DNA from: Todiramphus chloris collaris
Taxonomy: Eukaryota > Chordata > Aves > Coraciiformes > Alcedinidae
DNA length: 64,000 bases
Assembly (NCBI GenBank): GCA_025345505.1
Contig: JANVCC010000020.1
Span: 51,192,401 to 51,256,400 of the forward strand
Direction: 5' to 3'
In this document: in pieces, positions 12,920 to 24,755 of the stretch
Numbering within the stretch: position 1 is the stretch's first letter
Layout of the letters: every line of letters begins with the position of its first letter
Position numbers and translations under genes: made by a program
The notes under the pieces: model-generated
The model's database searches: none
The model's input: the letters and a program-made list of their open reading frames with translations, nothing else
Told to the model about the DNA's origin: nothing

Positions 12920-15706
12920 TTTTTGGGGGGAAGAAAGGAGACATTTTTGGAAACCCTTATTTATCAGACACTTTTATTTTTCCAAATTAAATAATTTTAT
13001 TTGTTTAATGCTTATAATTTTATTCTTGATGTTACCATTTGGTTTAATTTTTCATTTTTGTGAACAAGCTTCATATTAAGTGTGACTTTTTATACAGTAA
13101 AAGAAAAAAGTCAAAACGGATACAATGTCCAAAGAACTAAACTGATTTTTTTTAAGTGTGCCATTTAGATACTTCTGATGTCACTTTTGTATTTTCCTAT
13201 CCAATTTTGACTGAAGCCACATTCAAATTCTCTGTATCTTTTGAGGAACAACAATTCCTGTTTCCCCCATAGCACTAGAGATTTTATCATTACTTCCAGT
13301 CAGAAGAATGATTAATGGTGTCACTACTGTTTGATAGCAGTCTAGGAGGTATTAACCTCCAGTACTAAATCAAAATTGTACAGACAGCTTAGGATACACA
13401 GAGTTCTTCTGTTTCTTTTTCTTAAAGTGATACCTTTTCATTTCTCCTTAGACTGAGAATTTCTATGCATTTCCCAGTTTTCATGTAAACTCATAAATGC
13501 ATGGTTTTGATCATTTAGCATAATTTTAGCACTGTCATGTTTATTATAAATACCCTTGGGTTTAATAGGTTTGATCAACTGCTTGTATCTCAGAGGTAGG
13601 TTTTAATTATTTTCTACCCAGGATTGATTATCACAGAAAAAAAGAGAGCTTTGATACAAAAACTAAGACTGTTTATATTATAATTTTATTCTTTATGAAC
13701 TAAAATAGGCCTAGTTATACACAGTTAAGTTGCACCATTTGAATTTATTATTTTGAAGATCATATTGGTAATAATACAGGGACAACATGCTCAATGTATC
13801 AAAGAATAAACCTTGCATATTCTGATGCCAAGCGACAGGCATGGAAATGGACAGTTTATAAAGTCTGGGAAGATAGTTGGTGAACACAGGTGTTTCTGAA
13901 GCTCCTGCTTCTCTATAGTTATTTGTCTTGCAACAGGCAGTTGCCAGTAAGTCCATTTTGATGATGCTCCTTGTGACATTCAGTTTTCTTCCCTGGTTTC
14001 TTGCCATTTGCCAAAGATGCTTAGGCACTGCTTGCCAAGAGAGAACAACCCCCTGCAATATGTCCATGTGCATTATCCACCTAGAGCTAAGGCCCAAGCA
14101 GGTCTGTAGCAGATTGTCCTGCTGCTTTTTGGGACCTCCAGAGCCTGCTGGGTGACAGATTTTCTAGAAGTTTGTCAGTGAACAGATTTGTCACCCACAA
14201 AAGTACAGACTGCCTCACGCATGTTAGGTTACTTAATGTCAGGTTTTTTGCTAGACAACATAAAGGATAAATTAATAGGTTTACCTTAAAAACTGCAAAT
14301 GTGGAAAAGATTATTTTTAAAACAACTATGTGTATGGTATTTATTTTTAGATTGCAACTGCTTTAAAGGCTCTTTTGGTTTAAGCAGGTAATTGCACTCT
14401 ACAGATCTCCTGTTTTTATTGCTAAAGACAGAATTGGAAAGTTGCAAGACATGGCACAGGCAACCTGTCCCCTCTTGTTTATTTAACTCTTCTTCCCCAT
14501 TGTTCTATACTGGTTCTGCTGGTATATTTACAGATGCTGCTACATACTTAGACTATCATGTGACCATTAATCTGCTAATGCTTATCCCTCTGGCATAATG
14601 TAATTTTATTTCTGTTGTGTTGCTGCCACAGCCCTGACTTTGTAACTCCACCAAGCTCTTTATGCTGCTCTTTAGGAAGTTCTTAGTTTTAACATATTCT
14701 GGGGTCTTTTTTTATGCATCAGAAACCAACATTTTGGCACCTATTTAAGTTCTGCACTGTTGGAAACCTTTGCTCAAGTTGAGCATCCCAAGCTTCTCAA
14801 AGCCTGGCACTGCCCTAGTGCTCTCTAAAGGTATATATTGGACTCTGAAGGCTAGCAGTGGAGACACAGAGCACTTTTGTGTTGCTCTCATGGACCTGGA
14901 TGTGCAAATTCACCACCTGTGTGATACATCACATCTCCTTCATACCATCCACATTGGATGGCATTATTCATGAAAAATACAAAAATTGGATGCTTTTTTG
15001 GCAGAAGATGAGGAGGCTTCTGACGCAGTTGTGGTTAAATATAGGAGCAAAGCTTTAAAAGAAGCTCTCTGCCTGCTGAAGATCTGGCTTGGGTTTAAAT
15101 TGATACAACCCTATGACTCCAGTGAGTTCTGCATCAGGCCCATTGTTTTCCTTGTGTATACGTACATGTATAATACTAGTATCAGCTTCTTGATTGTTCT
15201 TATTTTTTTCCATAAGTTGCAGAGAACTGGAAATGTTCCAGGGCCCTCCACCAAGCAGTAACACATTTAAACAACCTCTTACTTGAACAGATTGTATCTC
15301 TGGAGTTTATTTGCTTTTTTTGCAGACATACTCTCAATTCTTTCCAGGTCTTATTAGCTATCATTTGAGAAAGGGGTGGAGGGGAAAGAAACACATTTTG
15401 ATTAGATGTATCCATCTTTTACCTTAATCTTTGCTGCTCAGATATAGGTATGTTTTGCATAAGCCTTGATGGCCACTCAAGATTTGTGGAGCTTGAAAGG
15501 ATTAACTCTGAATTCAAGCGCCTAATATTTTTTTTCTTTCTCTTCTCTTTTAGGGTTTATTTTATTATTCAATGTGTGAACTGAAACTAGCTGCTTCAGT
15601 TTCTTAAAAGCACATGTATAGAAGTATATCTACTATGCTATTTACCCAGGGATAAAATCATATTAGCATTAATACTCCATAAGCAAAACCATACTCTGTG
15701 CATAGA

Positions 15707-15727
15707 TTTTTTTTTTTTTTTTTTTTT
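15707..15727. repeat. Poly(T), 21 bases
   Basis: An uninterrupted run of T on the + strand. No adjacent retrocopy or LINE was recognised. Confidence 0.9.
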
Positions 15728-16403
15728 AACAAGTCTCAGAGCAAATTAAAGCTTGTCTATACTGACTGTTTCTGACTGATAGGAAGCTTATGATCTGTGC
15801 CCCCCCCTACTCCAATAAATAAACAAATATATTTACAGTAATTCTAAAAGAGTTTTGAGTCTTGATGCATACTTGGATATTTCCTATAGGCCTCTGAAGG
15901 CCTCGATTTTCAAAGGGAAACGGTGATATTTGCTCAACAAATTCACACCTTTGTCTTCATAGCTAGAATTCAAATGTTCCTTGCTTTCCTGTCCCAACAT
16001 GGCTAAAAATAAGCTTAGCTAATTAATCCTATATGACCCTAAATAAGCTTTTGTGTTATATGACTAAGATGTAGATACCAAGAGTAAAGCCAGACACAAT
16101 CAAAGAAAAAGCAAGGTAAACTCTCAGATACCATGATAACAAATACATTACAAGAACTTGAATCACCAATTTCATTTTGGCTTCCCATTTTTAGACTTCT
16201 AACTCAGATTTAACTGAACACCCATACCCATGAACATGCATTGCACTTGACAGTAGATCACCATCAACTGCTGTTCATTCTGCTATCTTTTAGCACTACT
16301 TTCAGCTTACCTGGATGAAGGTAAACTCAGTCACCTCCATCTATCCTGTGCTTCTGTAATGATAACTACACTGCTTATGCTATTACACTAGAGTGGTCTT
16401 GAG

Positions 16404-16406
<3 letters not shown>

Positions 16407-16453
<47 letters not shown>
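16407..16453. repeat. Poly(T), 47 bases
   Basis: This is the longest homopolymer in the window: 47 uninterrupted T. It could be the poly(A) tail of a retrocopy inserted on the minus strand, in which case the body would lie to the right, but the sequence from 16,454 on shows no recognisable gene or SINE and no clear target-site duplication. Birds have few such retrocopies because CR1 does not use poly(A). Simple slippage expansion is the plainer explanation. Confidence 0.9.
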
Positions 16454-16456
<3 letters not shown>

Positions 16457-18316
16457 CCTGAGTGCAGTGCTGCTCAGATTTCCTCTCTAAAATCCTGTAT
16501 GCTGAACAGGGAAGGAAGCAACCCTTACTAACCCTTGCCAGGAAAAAAATAACAGGAATAACAGCCCAAAAGGAAAGAAAGCTAAGCTACAGCTAGTAAG
16601 TGTTTGCTGTTCCAGTCATCTTGGAAGCATTTTTAAAGACTGCATTCCTAGTCTTTGTGAGATCTGCAATCAGCTTGGCCATGGATTTGGAATAGAATCT
16701 AAGCTTCAGAAAATTTAAAAAATAAAAGAAGAGACAATCTTTCACATTCTTTACTGCACTTCATACCTAAATATTAGGTTCTTGGGCATTAATCAAACTG
16801 TATTAAGCAAAATGCATTGTAGGTGACTTGCGGAGCCAGAGCTATACTTCATTGTTTTCCATACGAATCAGCACTATGCTTCCAGAAGGCAGTACCAATT
16901 ATAGTCCAACAGACAATATAATACATTTACCATATTGATCTTCAAAAGGCAGGAAGGATAAGGCTTTTATTTTGATGTATTAAAAATGCACAGACTTACA
17001 GAAACTCATTGCCAAATAAAAGCCTCACTTAGCAGAAAATGGCCATGTGGCTTGGGCCTGTCTTACTTCTGTCTTTTCAGAGGTGATTTCATGGTAGCTG
17101 TAATTATCAAAGTGTTGATCAGAATAAATAATCTTAAGCTTAGAGCCATTTACTTGTAAAAGCCATCTGCAAGAAGTGTCTGTATGTTTTGATTTATTTC
17201 CTAACTCGGACCCTCTGGAAGGACTACTGTATGGTCCAAAGCCCTCAGGTGCCACTGGTTGTAGAGTTTTATCAAGTATTATGTTAATAGTTGTCTTAGG
17301 TAGTGGGCATCCTAGTGGAGGAGAAAATCATTGATGCTTCTGAAGTGAATGAAAACTGTGCCCTTCAGAAGGCGGAAGGACACTCACTGGTGTGGATGCT
17401 CCCCAAAAAGGCATGAGAACTCGTTCCCTGTGGTGTCACAGCAGGATTCAGGATTAGTCCAGCTCTTGTTTAACTGTTGAAAAATGGATGAACACAGGTC
17501 CTCATACTGGTATTATTAAAAAGGTGATTCCCCCTGAACCTGCATTAGCATTCGATCACAACTCTCCTTGTGTTTACTGTTTATTAGCATTATCTATGAT
17601 TGCTTAAATAGTTCTCTTGAATATGCATCCACTCTTTTACTGCTTTCTAGTGGCACTCCTACAGACCCTTTTATGTGTTTAGGAATTTAAACAAACGTGA
17701 CTGGTATGAACGCACTTTCCAATCTAGCAGAAGACTTGTAAGTTTGGCTTTTCAGTTCTCATTAGCTGGTACAGCAAGGAAGCTTGGTTTCAGAAGGCCT
17801 GAGTTGGATACAAAGGCCCAGCTATGGTTGCAATAGTCCTTTTTTATGTAGAGAAGTAGGTTAAGGTATGCATTCGTTGATGGACATCTACGAGGCCTGA
17901 TTAATTAGTTTCCATGCCATACTCTCTCTCCTTCCAAGAAGAAATTGGATAATGTAAGTTAAAATACCCCTAAATAACAGAGGAAGCACTGACAAATGGG
18001 GGGAAAGAGAGAACCTTTTGCTCTCGAAACTTGTGTGTGTGAGGTGGAGTGTTGTAAAAAGTGTGTATGCCAATTAAGAAATACAGGAATGTTTTACTGC
18101 CTGAAGAAAAATGTTTTTAATTAGCATTTTCCTCCAGTATATTTGGAAAAGGGCATATGTGAATATTCCAAAAGATTCATAGAGCGAAGTGCCTAGAGCC
18201 CTGACATGTTTTGAACTGATACTATAATCACATACAAGTTAATCTCTTTCATTCCAAGTTATCGTTAAGGGATGTTATGCTTGTAAAGCTAGCAAAGTAT
18301 TTGCCTGCTGTAGCCT

Positions 18317-18342
18317 GGGGAGGGGGGTGGGGGGATGGGGGG
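18317..18342 (+). repeat. G-rich tract with quadruplex pattern
   Basis: Four G runs of 4, 6, 6 and 6 are separated by loops A, T and AT. This fits the standard quadruplex rule (four runs of three or more G, loops of 1-7) with very short loops, which usually gives stable parallel folds. It sits in otherwise AT-rich DNA with an AT-rich stretch just downstream (about 18,350-18,385). No promoter or gene start is visible beside it. Confidence 0.75.
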
Positions 18343-21300
18343 AAATCATATGTATATATTTTTATATTATTAAATTTATATGAAAGAAATACATAAAAGA
18401 TTTAGCAGGACAATAAGAAGCTGACAGTCATCTAGATGTGGTAAAAGATACTAGTACTTGTTTGCCAGAGGTTGGAGTTACAATAATGAGTGTGGATATC
18501 TTAGCAGCAGTTAGAAAATTCCAAATTCAATGCTATGCATTCCTGTTGAAATTGTTTGTAGATAAAGATTTGTGTTCTAATAACACTTTTAATCTTTGTG
18601 GTTCTTTGTTAGTTTGGGACTTCCAATAAGTCATTGCTCTTCTCTAATTCTGGTTTTTAACATCTGGTTTTTCTTTAATTAAAATCTCTGCATGATTTAC
18701 AGCTTGTTCCTCATCAGCTTGTACTCAAAACTGGCATAAAAACCAGTTAATTTGTTTTTCTGACAAAAAGGGAAGACAAAAATACATAAAGCTTCCTTAA
18801 TATTCTTTGGTATGAGCAGCTTTCAAAGCAAAACAACACTACTGAAACTATAAACAGTATTAATACTGTCTTATTGCTTTGATGGCTCTACATCTCAGCC
18901 CCTTAGTTCTCTTCTAAGTATTTTACCATGAAGGCTTAAGTTCCATGTGCAATAGGCAGCATTAACTTGAAAAACCTTAAAATTTTTCTTGCAAAATTAT
19001 GTTTGTGTGATTACACCAGTCACCAGAAAACCTGCCTCCCACTTGCTTCACTCCATTTCTTCTTCTCCACACCTTTATGGTACTTTTGAGTAGCAAAAAA
19101 CTTCCTATCCAGGACATGGCCTAATGCAGAAGTAGACATCCGTGCTCTAAAATCACATGTTCTTGTAACAAAAAATGTACAACTATCTAGAACTGAATAT
19201 ACATGAATACACATAGAAATGCCCTGCTTCCCAACACAAGGCATTTAATCTATTTGCCTTCTTTAATAGAAATGCTATGTCTAGGCAAAATAATTTTTGT
19301 GTTTGTTTGTTTAACTTCTGGCTGTTGCCAGGGATTTTTCTCAATACCCATTATGTTTGTGTTCAGATTGTATAATATTTCTTTTTGCATTAGTCTGTTC
19401 AATTACAGCAGGCACACAACAGCAATACAGGATAACCATAAAGAGATTTTTAGTGTGGGTAAGATATACAAAAAGAAATATTATTTTTCTTTGCAGCAGC
19501 CTTTTATTACACCAGAAGTTTCCTCCAGGGAATATAGACAAAGGAGATGCTCACAGTCTATTGCAATGTGTATTAGTTGGTTTGGTTCATCTTTCATTTT
19601 TAACTGGCTGTGGATGCAGATTGAAATTCTTCCAAACAGCCTGGAATCTTTCAAGCCTCCCATGACCTGAGCCTCCATCTGCAACTAATTTTGCAGATGA
19701 TTCATCTCATGTCTTCAAAGAAGATATGGGTACAAATTATAATCGTACTAAGCTATCTCAAAACTTTTGAGATGTTCATCTGAATGCAAATTTGCATCTG
19801 TATTCTTTACAACAGCCTGAACCAAAACTTAACACTTAATCCCCTGAGCTTCTGGAGTACTGGATGCTCTGTAGTTGTGAAAATCAGGCCAGTCATTTCT
19901 GTGCTTATCCATGACTTTTGGTGTCTATACCGAATGCCAAGTCAATCACAGCCAGAATTTGTCAAAGGGTGCAGAATTTGCTAACACAGAGTGACATGCC
20001 AAGTGTCACGAGGCCCACAATTGAGGTACATGTTACAATGCAAAAAAAGCATTTCAACAGATGCCCAAGTTGCAACAAGAACTGCATCTCAGCCTGCCTG
20101 AATAATGCTGATCCTACTCTCTATAGGCTAGATGGTAAATCTTTCTCATGTTAGGGAAGAGCTCAACCGAACTCAGACAAAGTTCCTTTCCTATGAGGAG
20201 GGAAAAGGTGTTTGCAGCCTGGTCTATGGTACACTACCTTTCCTAACCCTGCCTTTCTACCAGCTTCATGGTTTCTTTTTTGGTATCTAGTGTAATTGCT
20301 GCCCCTTTCCTATGTGTGTTCTCAGACATAGGCTAGGCAACAGTACCAGAATAATGCTAACAGCTTTTTAATGCCAATTTTGGGGTCCATGTCTGCACTC
20401 TTAAGCAGGGTGACTCTCCACTGATTTACTTCAATGTCAAGTCTACCTGGTCAGACCTTTATAAATGTCATTTCAGTTTTCAATCTTTATTTATGTCTCT
20501 TTCTTGTATCAACATGGTTAGGCAACAAAGAATGTCTGAACTCTTACTTCTTTCTTTCATTGCTCCTTCTTGAAGCTGCTTTTCTCTGCTTTGGAGCTGC
20601 TGCTCTTTGCCACAAACTTTGTCCTCTCTGCTAATATCTGTCATGGACTGGCTTTCAGGAAATGGGTTCACATAAGTCACCACCCCTACTAAGACCAGGA
20701 CATGGCCTAGTGCATCTGGAATCTCTTTCTGATTCTGGTAAAGAGAAGTAGATGATGGGTCAATGTTCATATGGCTCTGTTGAAAAACTCTTAAAGGTGT
20801 TTATTTTCTATTGCAGGATAGCTTTGAACCTGTGTTAGTCTTACAGGAGCTGAAGTTTGCATAGCAAATGAATTTCTGAGCACTACGTGTATTTGTGTTT
20901 CTGAAGTACAATATAACTTTTTGACTCATCCTGCCTCTCAGTAATTGTGGGATGCCTCATTCTACAAGAGAAACAGAGTACTGGGTAGTCTTGAATCTGT
21001 TGTTATGCCTAGGCTTTACTGAGCACAGTTCTTTACCTTTCAAGTAAGACTTCTACTCTCCGTTGCAGTGGCTGAGGACATTGATATTTTGTGTTTTGTT
21101 AGGTTATTTGATAATCATTCCTCCAAACATGAAGGTGCACAGAGGTGCCAGAGCATTTGAGGGAATGCAGTAACCCAGTCAGAGACTGGAGACCCATTCC
21201 CTACTGAGACTGTGACAGGAGAGCCTCAGCCCCAGGTGTTGGCGGGTCACCAACCCTGTGAGTCAATGGGAGATGGTCTTCAGAGCATCTTACAGATGAA

Positions 21301-22103
21301 GGGGGGTTACTACCAGAGGTGTGGCCCTCATTATGGGCTGTGGAAAGGGACATCCTAGGATGTTTAGGTTTATTTGCTTAGAGGAGATGAAGGGAAAGTA
21401 GATGGATCAAGGTGGTTTGGGAAGGAACAAGCATGGGAAAAGATAAAGGGAGTGAAAGGGATCTATCCCCTTATCACCACAGTTCGTCCTGTGTTCTCAG
21501 TAAGCTCAATTTCTTATGGCCTTCCTGGGTGAGGGACTTTCTGTTCTGAGTGCATTTGTGTGTGTATGGGGGTCACATTGCCAGCAACTGGAGCTGAGCC
21601 ATAGTTCACAGGGGCTTGTCTGCCTGTGGTACGAGCAAAAGGAGCAAGCAATGGTGTGTACATCAGTGTGTGATTGCTAGAGAGTATAAAACTGGACTAC
21701 TGGTGAGTAGAATAAGAAGCCTGGGAGACAGATGTCAAGGCAACTATGAGTCTGTGCCAGATACCAGAGAGACCAGAGGATCTGCAAACTGGCCATGGTA
21801 GGGACTCAGAAATCCAGGACAACTACGAAGATCATAACATCTCTTAGTTTGTGAGGGTTGACTGAGTGGGATCCATTTGCATGTATGCACTTCTCCTTGA
21901 GGCAAATAGAGATGAGAGGATGCAGGGGCAGTTACTGGATAGGCTGAGTGATTGAGAGCAGTTACTGGAGGGATATCTAGTGTGCGTGCAAGAGCATTTG
22001 TGGACCAGCATCTGGCATGAGGCTGCTGGTCCTGAGGTGCCTGCAGCTGGAGAGAGCAAGGTTTGAGAGCAAGTTATTGGATAGACTGAGTATCTGAGGC
22101 TAG

Positions 22104-22179
22104 TTGCTTAAGGCATGTGTTGTTTGTGTAGTTATACACGCTTGCTTAAGGCATGTGTTGTGTTTGTAGTTATATATGC
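22104..22179. repeat. Tandem duplication, 2 x 38 bp
   Basis: Two copies of a 38-base unit beginning TTGCTTAAGGCATGTGTTG lie head to tail (starts 22,104 and 22,142). They differ at a few positions in the second half and are followed directly by a TG/TA dinucleotide run. Confidence 0.8.
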
Positions 22180-22203
22180 TTGTGTGTGTGTATATGTATA
22201 TTT
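22179..22203. repeat. TG/TA dinucleotide run
   Basis: A short alternating pyrimidine-purine stretch (TG repeats passing into TA and TG) immediately after the 38-bp tandem pair. Confidence 0.75.
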
Positions 22204-22715
22204 TCCACTATAAGGCTTTTATACTGCTCAGCCAGAGAGGAAAACAAGAGGAGGCTGTTGGTGCTGTTTGTTTGTGTGAAGGCTTAATGTTTCTGTCTGC
22301 AATGAGCCATGTACCTGGCCAGGTATCTACACACACATTTGTGTTTGTATGGGTACCTAGTAGGAATAGATTCTCAGCCTCAGTACTCACTGGACCTGGG
22401 AACATGGAGCTGCAGCAGCCTTATCTCTGTCTGGCTACTGCATTTCGCATCTCCTAACATGTTTCTTGCAAACCCTATGAATGCTAAAAAGCAATAAGGT
22501 ATTCAGTATGTATTTTCCTTTTATGACTGCTGAGAAATAACAGTAAGTCTTCATGAGCAAAATATTGCATAAATTGCTTCAGACCTCCTGCAGCAATAAT
22601 TTGCTACTCTGGTGATCACTGAAAAATTAAACCAGAGAACAATATTCTGTTCTGTACAGACAAGAGCAGACTGCATTTCTTTGTGTGTCATAACATCCAC
22701 TCCATAACAGGCTGT

Positions 22716-22757
22716 AAAAAAAAAAAAAAAAAAAGAGAGAGAGAAAGAAAAGTTAGT
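22716..22757. repeat. Poly(A) and GA purine tract
   Basis: Nineteen A are followed by GA repeats and an A-rich purine tail. No transposable element was recognised on the left that could own it as a tail. Confidence 0.85.
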
Positions 22758-22927
22758 TGGCTGAAAAAATTTTACAGAACAAATGCATGCTTCATTTCGA
22801 AGAGAGTTCTTGTGCAGATGATATACTGCCCTCAATTGGTACATCTAACTTCTGCTGACAGAAGTCTTTCTGCTGCTTGCTTATAAAACATAGTGACAGA
22901 AGGCTCAGAATCATCTTCTGTGTTAAC

Positions 22928-22945
22928 CATCATGCATGCATGATG
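22928..22945. repeat. Perfect 18-bp palindrome
   Basis: CATCATGCATGCATGATG equals its own reverse complement, centred on a GCATGC core. It could be a dimeric protein-binding site or simply chance. Confidence 0.6.
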
Positions 22946-23160
22946 AAAACCCACCAAATCAGTCTGGTGTCATTTGATCTGCATTCTCCTCATTTGTACC
23001 TTGGCTCAAATGGAGCTTATTTGAGGGAAACGCATCCAAATCTTTTATAAAAAAAAATCTAGACAACGGCTCTTGAAATATGGCTCTGAATATTATTCAC
23101 AGGGCTCCATTCCATTCAGTGGATTATTCTGAGATCTTTCTGTTAGGACCACTTTTGAGT

Positions 23161-23181
23161 AAAAATAAAAAAAAAAAAAAA
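23161..23181. repeat. A-rich run
   Basis: Five A, one T and fifteen A; simple low complexity. Confidence 0.85.
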
Positions 23182-23876
23182 GGTAATATTTCCAGACTAC
23201 TAAGAGGTTTAGTCACAAAAGAAATAAATGCAACATTGCCCTTGGAAGAAAAACATCTTACATAGCTCACTTTAGGATTTGTTACCTTGACATCTCCTAG
23301 GCAAATGGTTGAAACCAGTGAGATAAGCAACTGTTTATGCCAGATCTGAAGCTCCTCCTCTTACCTGCAGTCAGTCTGTTCAAACATAAATAAAGTTGCC
23401 ATCAGGTTTCTTCTGTAGGTGGGTGGAGGGTCAGTAAAATGGCTCTTCTTACACTGGAATACATCTGGTTATAATTTGGTTTGAGTCTTACTTATTTTCT
23501 GGGAACGGGCCACGTGCACTTGTAGGTTAGGTAATAATTTGCTGACAGACTGGCTGTCAGAGTATTTAAATAAGATAATTACGGTTTTCTTGGCTAAACT
23601 TTGATGTTTCAGCAGCTACCGTCACAACCAGCCCTAGGTAGACAAATCAGTGCTGTTGCACCATTGAAACCAGTTCAAGTAATACCATGGCCTCCAAATG
23701 ATGGTACACTTGTATGACTAAGAAATTCACATTCATGAGTGTTTTGTTGCTGCTTTTCAGGAGAGTCTGTGGCTGTACCTTCCGCAGACCTAAATTCAAC
23801 ATGTTCACATGGAAATGTTCATTTACCAACATTTCAGTGGATGGATAACAGCAGCTGGGTTTCTCTTGTACATTTC

Positions 23877-23944
23877 CAGTGCATTTTCTCATCTGACATT
23901 TCTCAGGAAAGACTTTTTCATTCATCCAAATCAAGTCTAGAGCT
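23877..23944. repeat. Local direct repeat, copy A
   Basis: A segment of about 68 bases shares a core of about 24 nearly identical bases (TTTTCTCATCTGACATTTCT and neighbours) and a recognisable downstream half ending GTCTAGAGCT with a second copy 813 bases to the right. Divergence is about one base in five by eye. It may be two copies of an unrecognised interspersed repeat or an old local duplication. Confidence 0.5.
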
Positions 23945-24689
23945 CAAGGGAACCCTCACCTATCCTACTCTCAAATCCCAGTGTAGGCTTCTCACTGTCA
24001 CTGTCTCAGAGTGGGAAAAGTTACCCTACAGATACAACTGACTGTTGTTCCAGATATCCCATTCATTCCTAGCATAAGAGTTTACAGCAGATGAACCCAA
24101 GGGCTCTTCTCATGTTGGAAATGATTCAGTTACCTGCAGTCATGCAGGAAAGTGAGGTTTTCAGGAAAGAGGTAGGAATTTAATTTTATGTGGGCACTTC
24201 AGTAAGGCTGAGGTGAACTGCAGCTGGGCCATCAGCGTTGGAAGAAGATAAGCAAGTTTCCCCTCTTGGTAGCTTCTGTAATGCAGAGGAACACCATATA
24301 AAGCAAGATGTACAGCAAGGGAGAAAACAAATTTAAAATACTGTCTTTAAAAAGATGGATTATGCATTCATATTACACTTTTAATGTTTTTATTTCGTAA
24401 AAATTGGTAAGCTTATACCACTACTGAGCTTTCGTCTGCCATTGGAAAACAGTAATATTAATTGTGATCAGTCAATAGTGATTATTTCAGCATGGAAACC
24501 TGCTCTGTAGCCTCTAAGAAAATTGTTGTAAAAGAAGTCTACAACTTTTTCCTCTTATCTTTTTCTTTGCCCAATACCAGCCTTTCAGGCAAAATCTTGT
24601 TCCTATCTGATGGCACTAATCAGTAATGATGTATAAGCTGGTGCGTACGTAATATTCCCATTTTGCAGCATAGGTCTGTTGCCTTCTTA

Positions 24690-24755
24690 CAGTGTGTTTT
24701 CTCATCTGACATTTCTCAGAAATGCCTATTTCACTCACAAATCCAGTCTGGAGCT
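24690..24755. repeat. Local direct repeat, copy B
   Basis: Partner of copy A at 23,877-23,944, in the same orientation, with a small deletion of one or two bases relative to it. The DNA between the copies is not obviously duplicated. Confidence 0.5.

Larger units (their letters stand above)
12920..21130. other. AT-rich non-coding DNA, no gene seen
   Basis: No recognisable exon, repeat family or RNA gene was seen apart from the tracts listed separately. The longest frames are a 128-codon one on the minus strand (13,711-14,097) and a 155-codon one on the plus strand (19,203-19,670). Both overlap similarly open frames on the other strand, lack recognisable motifs and have hydrophobic, F/C-rich composition typical of chance frames in AT-rich DNA. 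Confidence 0.55.
21130..22460. repeat. GC-richer unclassified repeat-like block
   Basis: The block is clearly more GC-rich by eye than the AT-rich DNA on both sides and has internal echoes: a phrase like 'agttactggataggctgag' near 21,931, a partial copy near 21,960 and another near 22,075, then a 38-base tandem pair and a TG/TA run. Such internal repeats and the abrupt composition change suggest an old LTR or other interspersed repeat. I could not assign a family, clear TG...CA ends or an orientation, and no frame in it is coding. An island of unusual unique sequence is the alternative. Confidence 0.35.

Noticed and set aside
13711-14097. 128-codon open frame on the minus strand
   Set aside because: No recognisable family, and it overlaps a 75-codon plus-strand frame and a nested minus-strand frame. 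No splice or promoter support.
16454-16750. Processed pseudogene on the minus strand with the 47-T run as its tail
   Set aside because: The adjoining sequence contains no recognisable transcript, polyadenylation signal at the right distance or target-site duplication.
19203-19670. 155-codon open frame on the plus strand
   Set aside because: Hydrophobic, F/C-rich composition with no domain, and other frames on both strands are open over the same interval. It looks like chance in AT-rich DNA.
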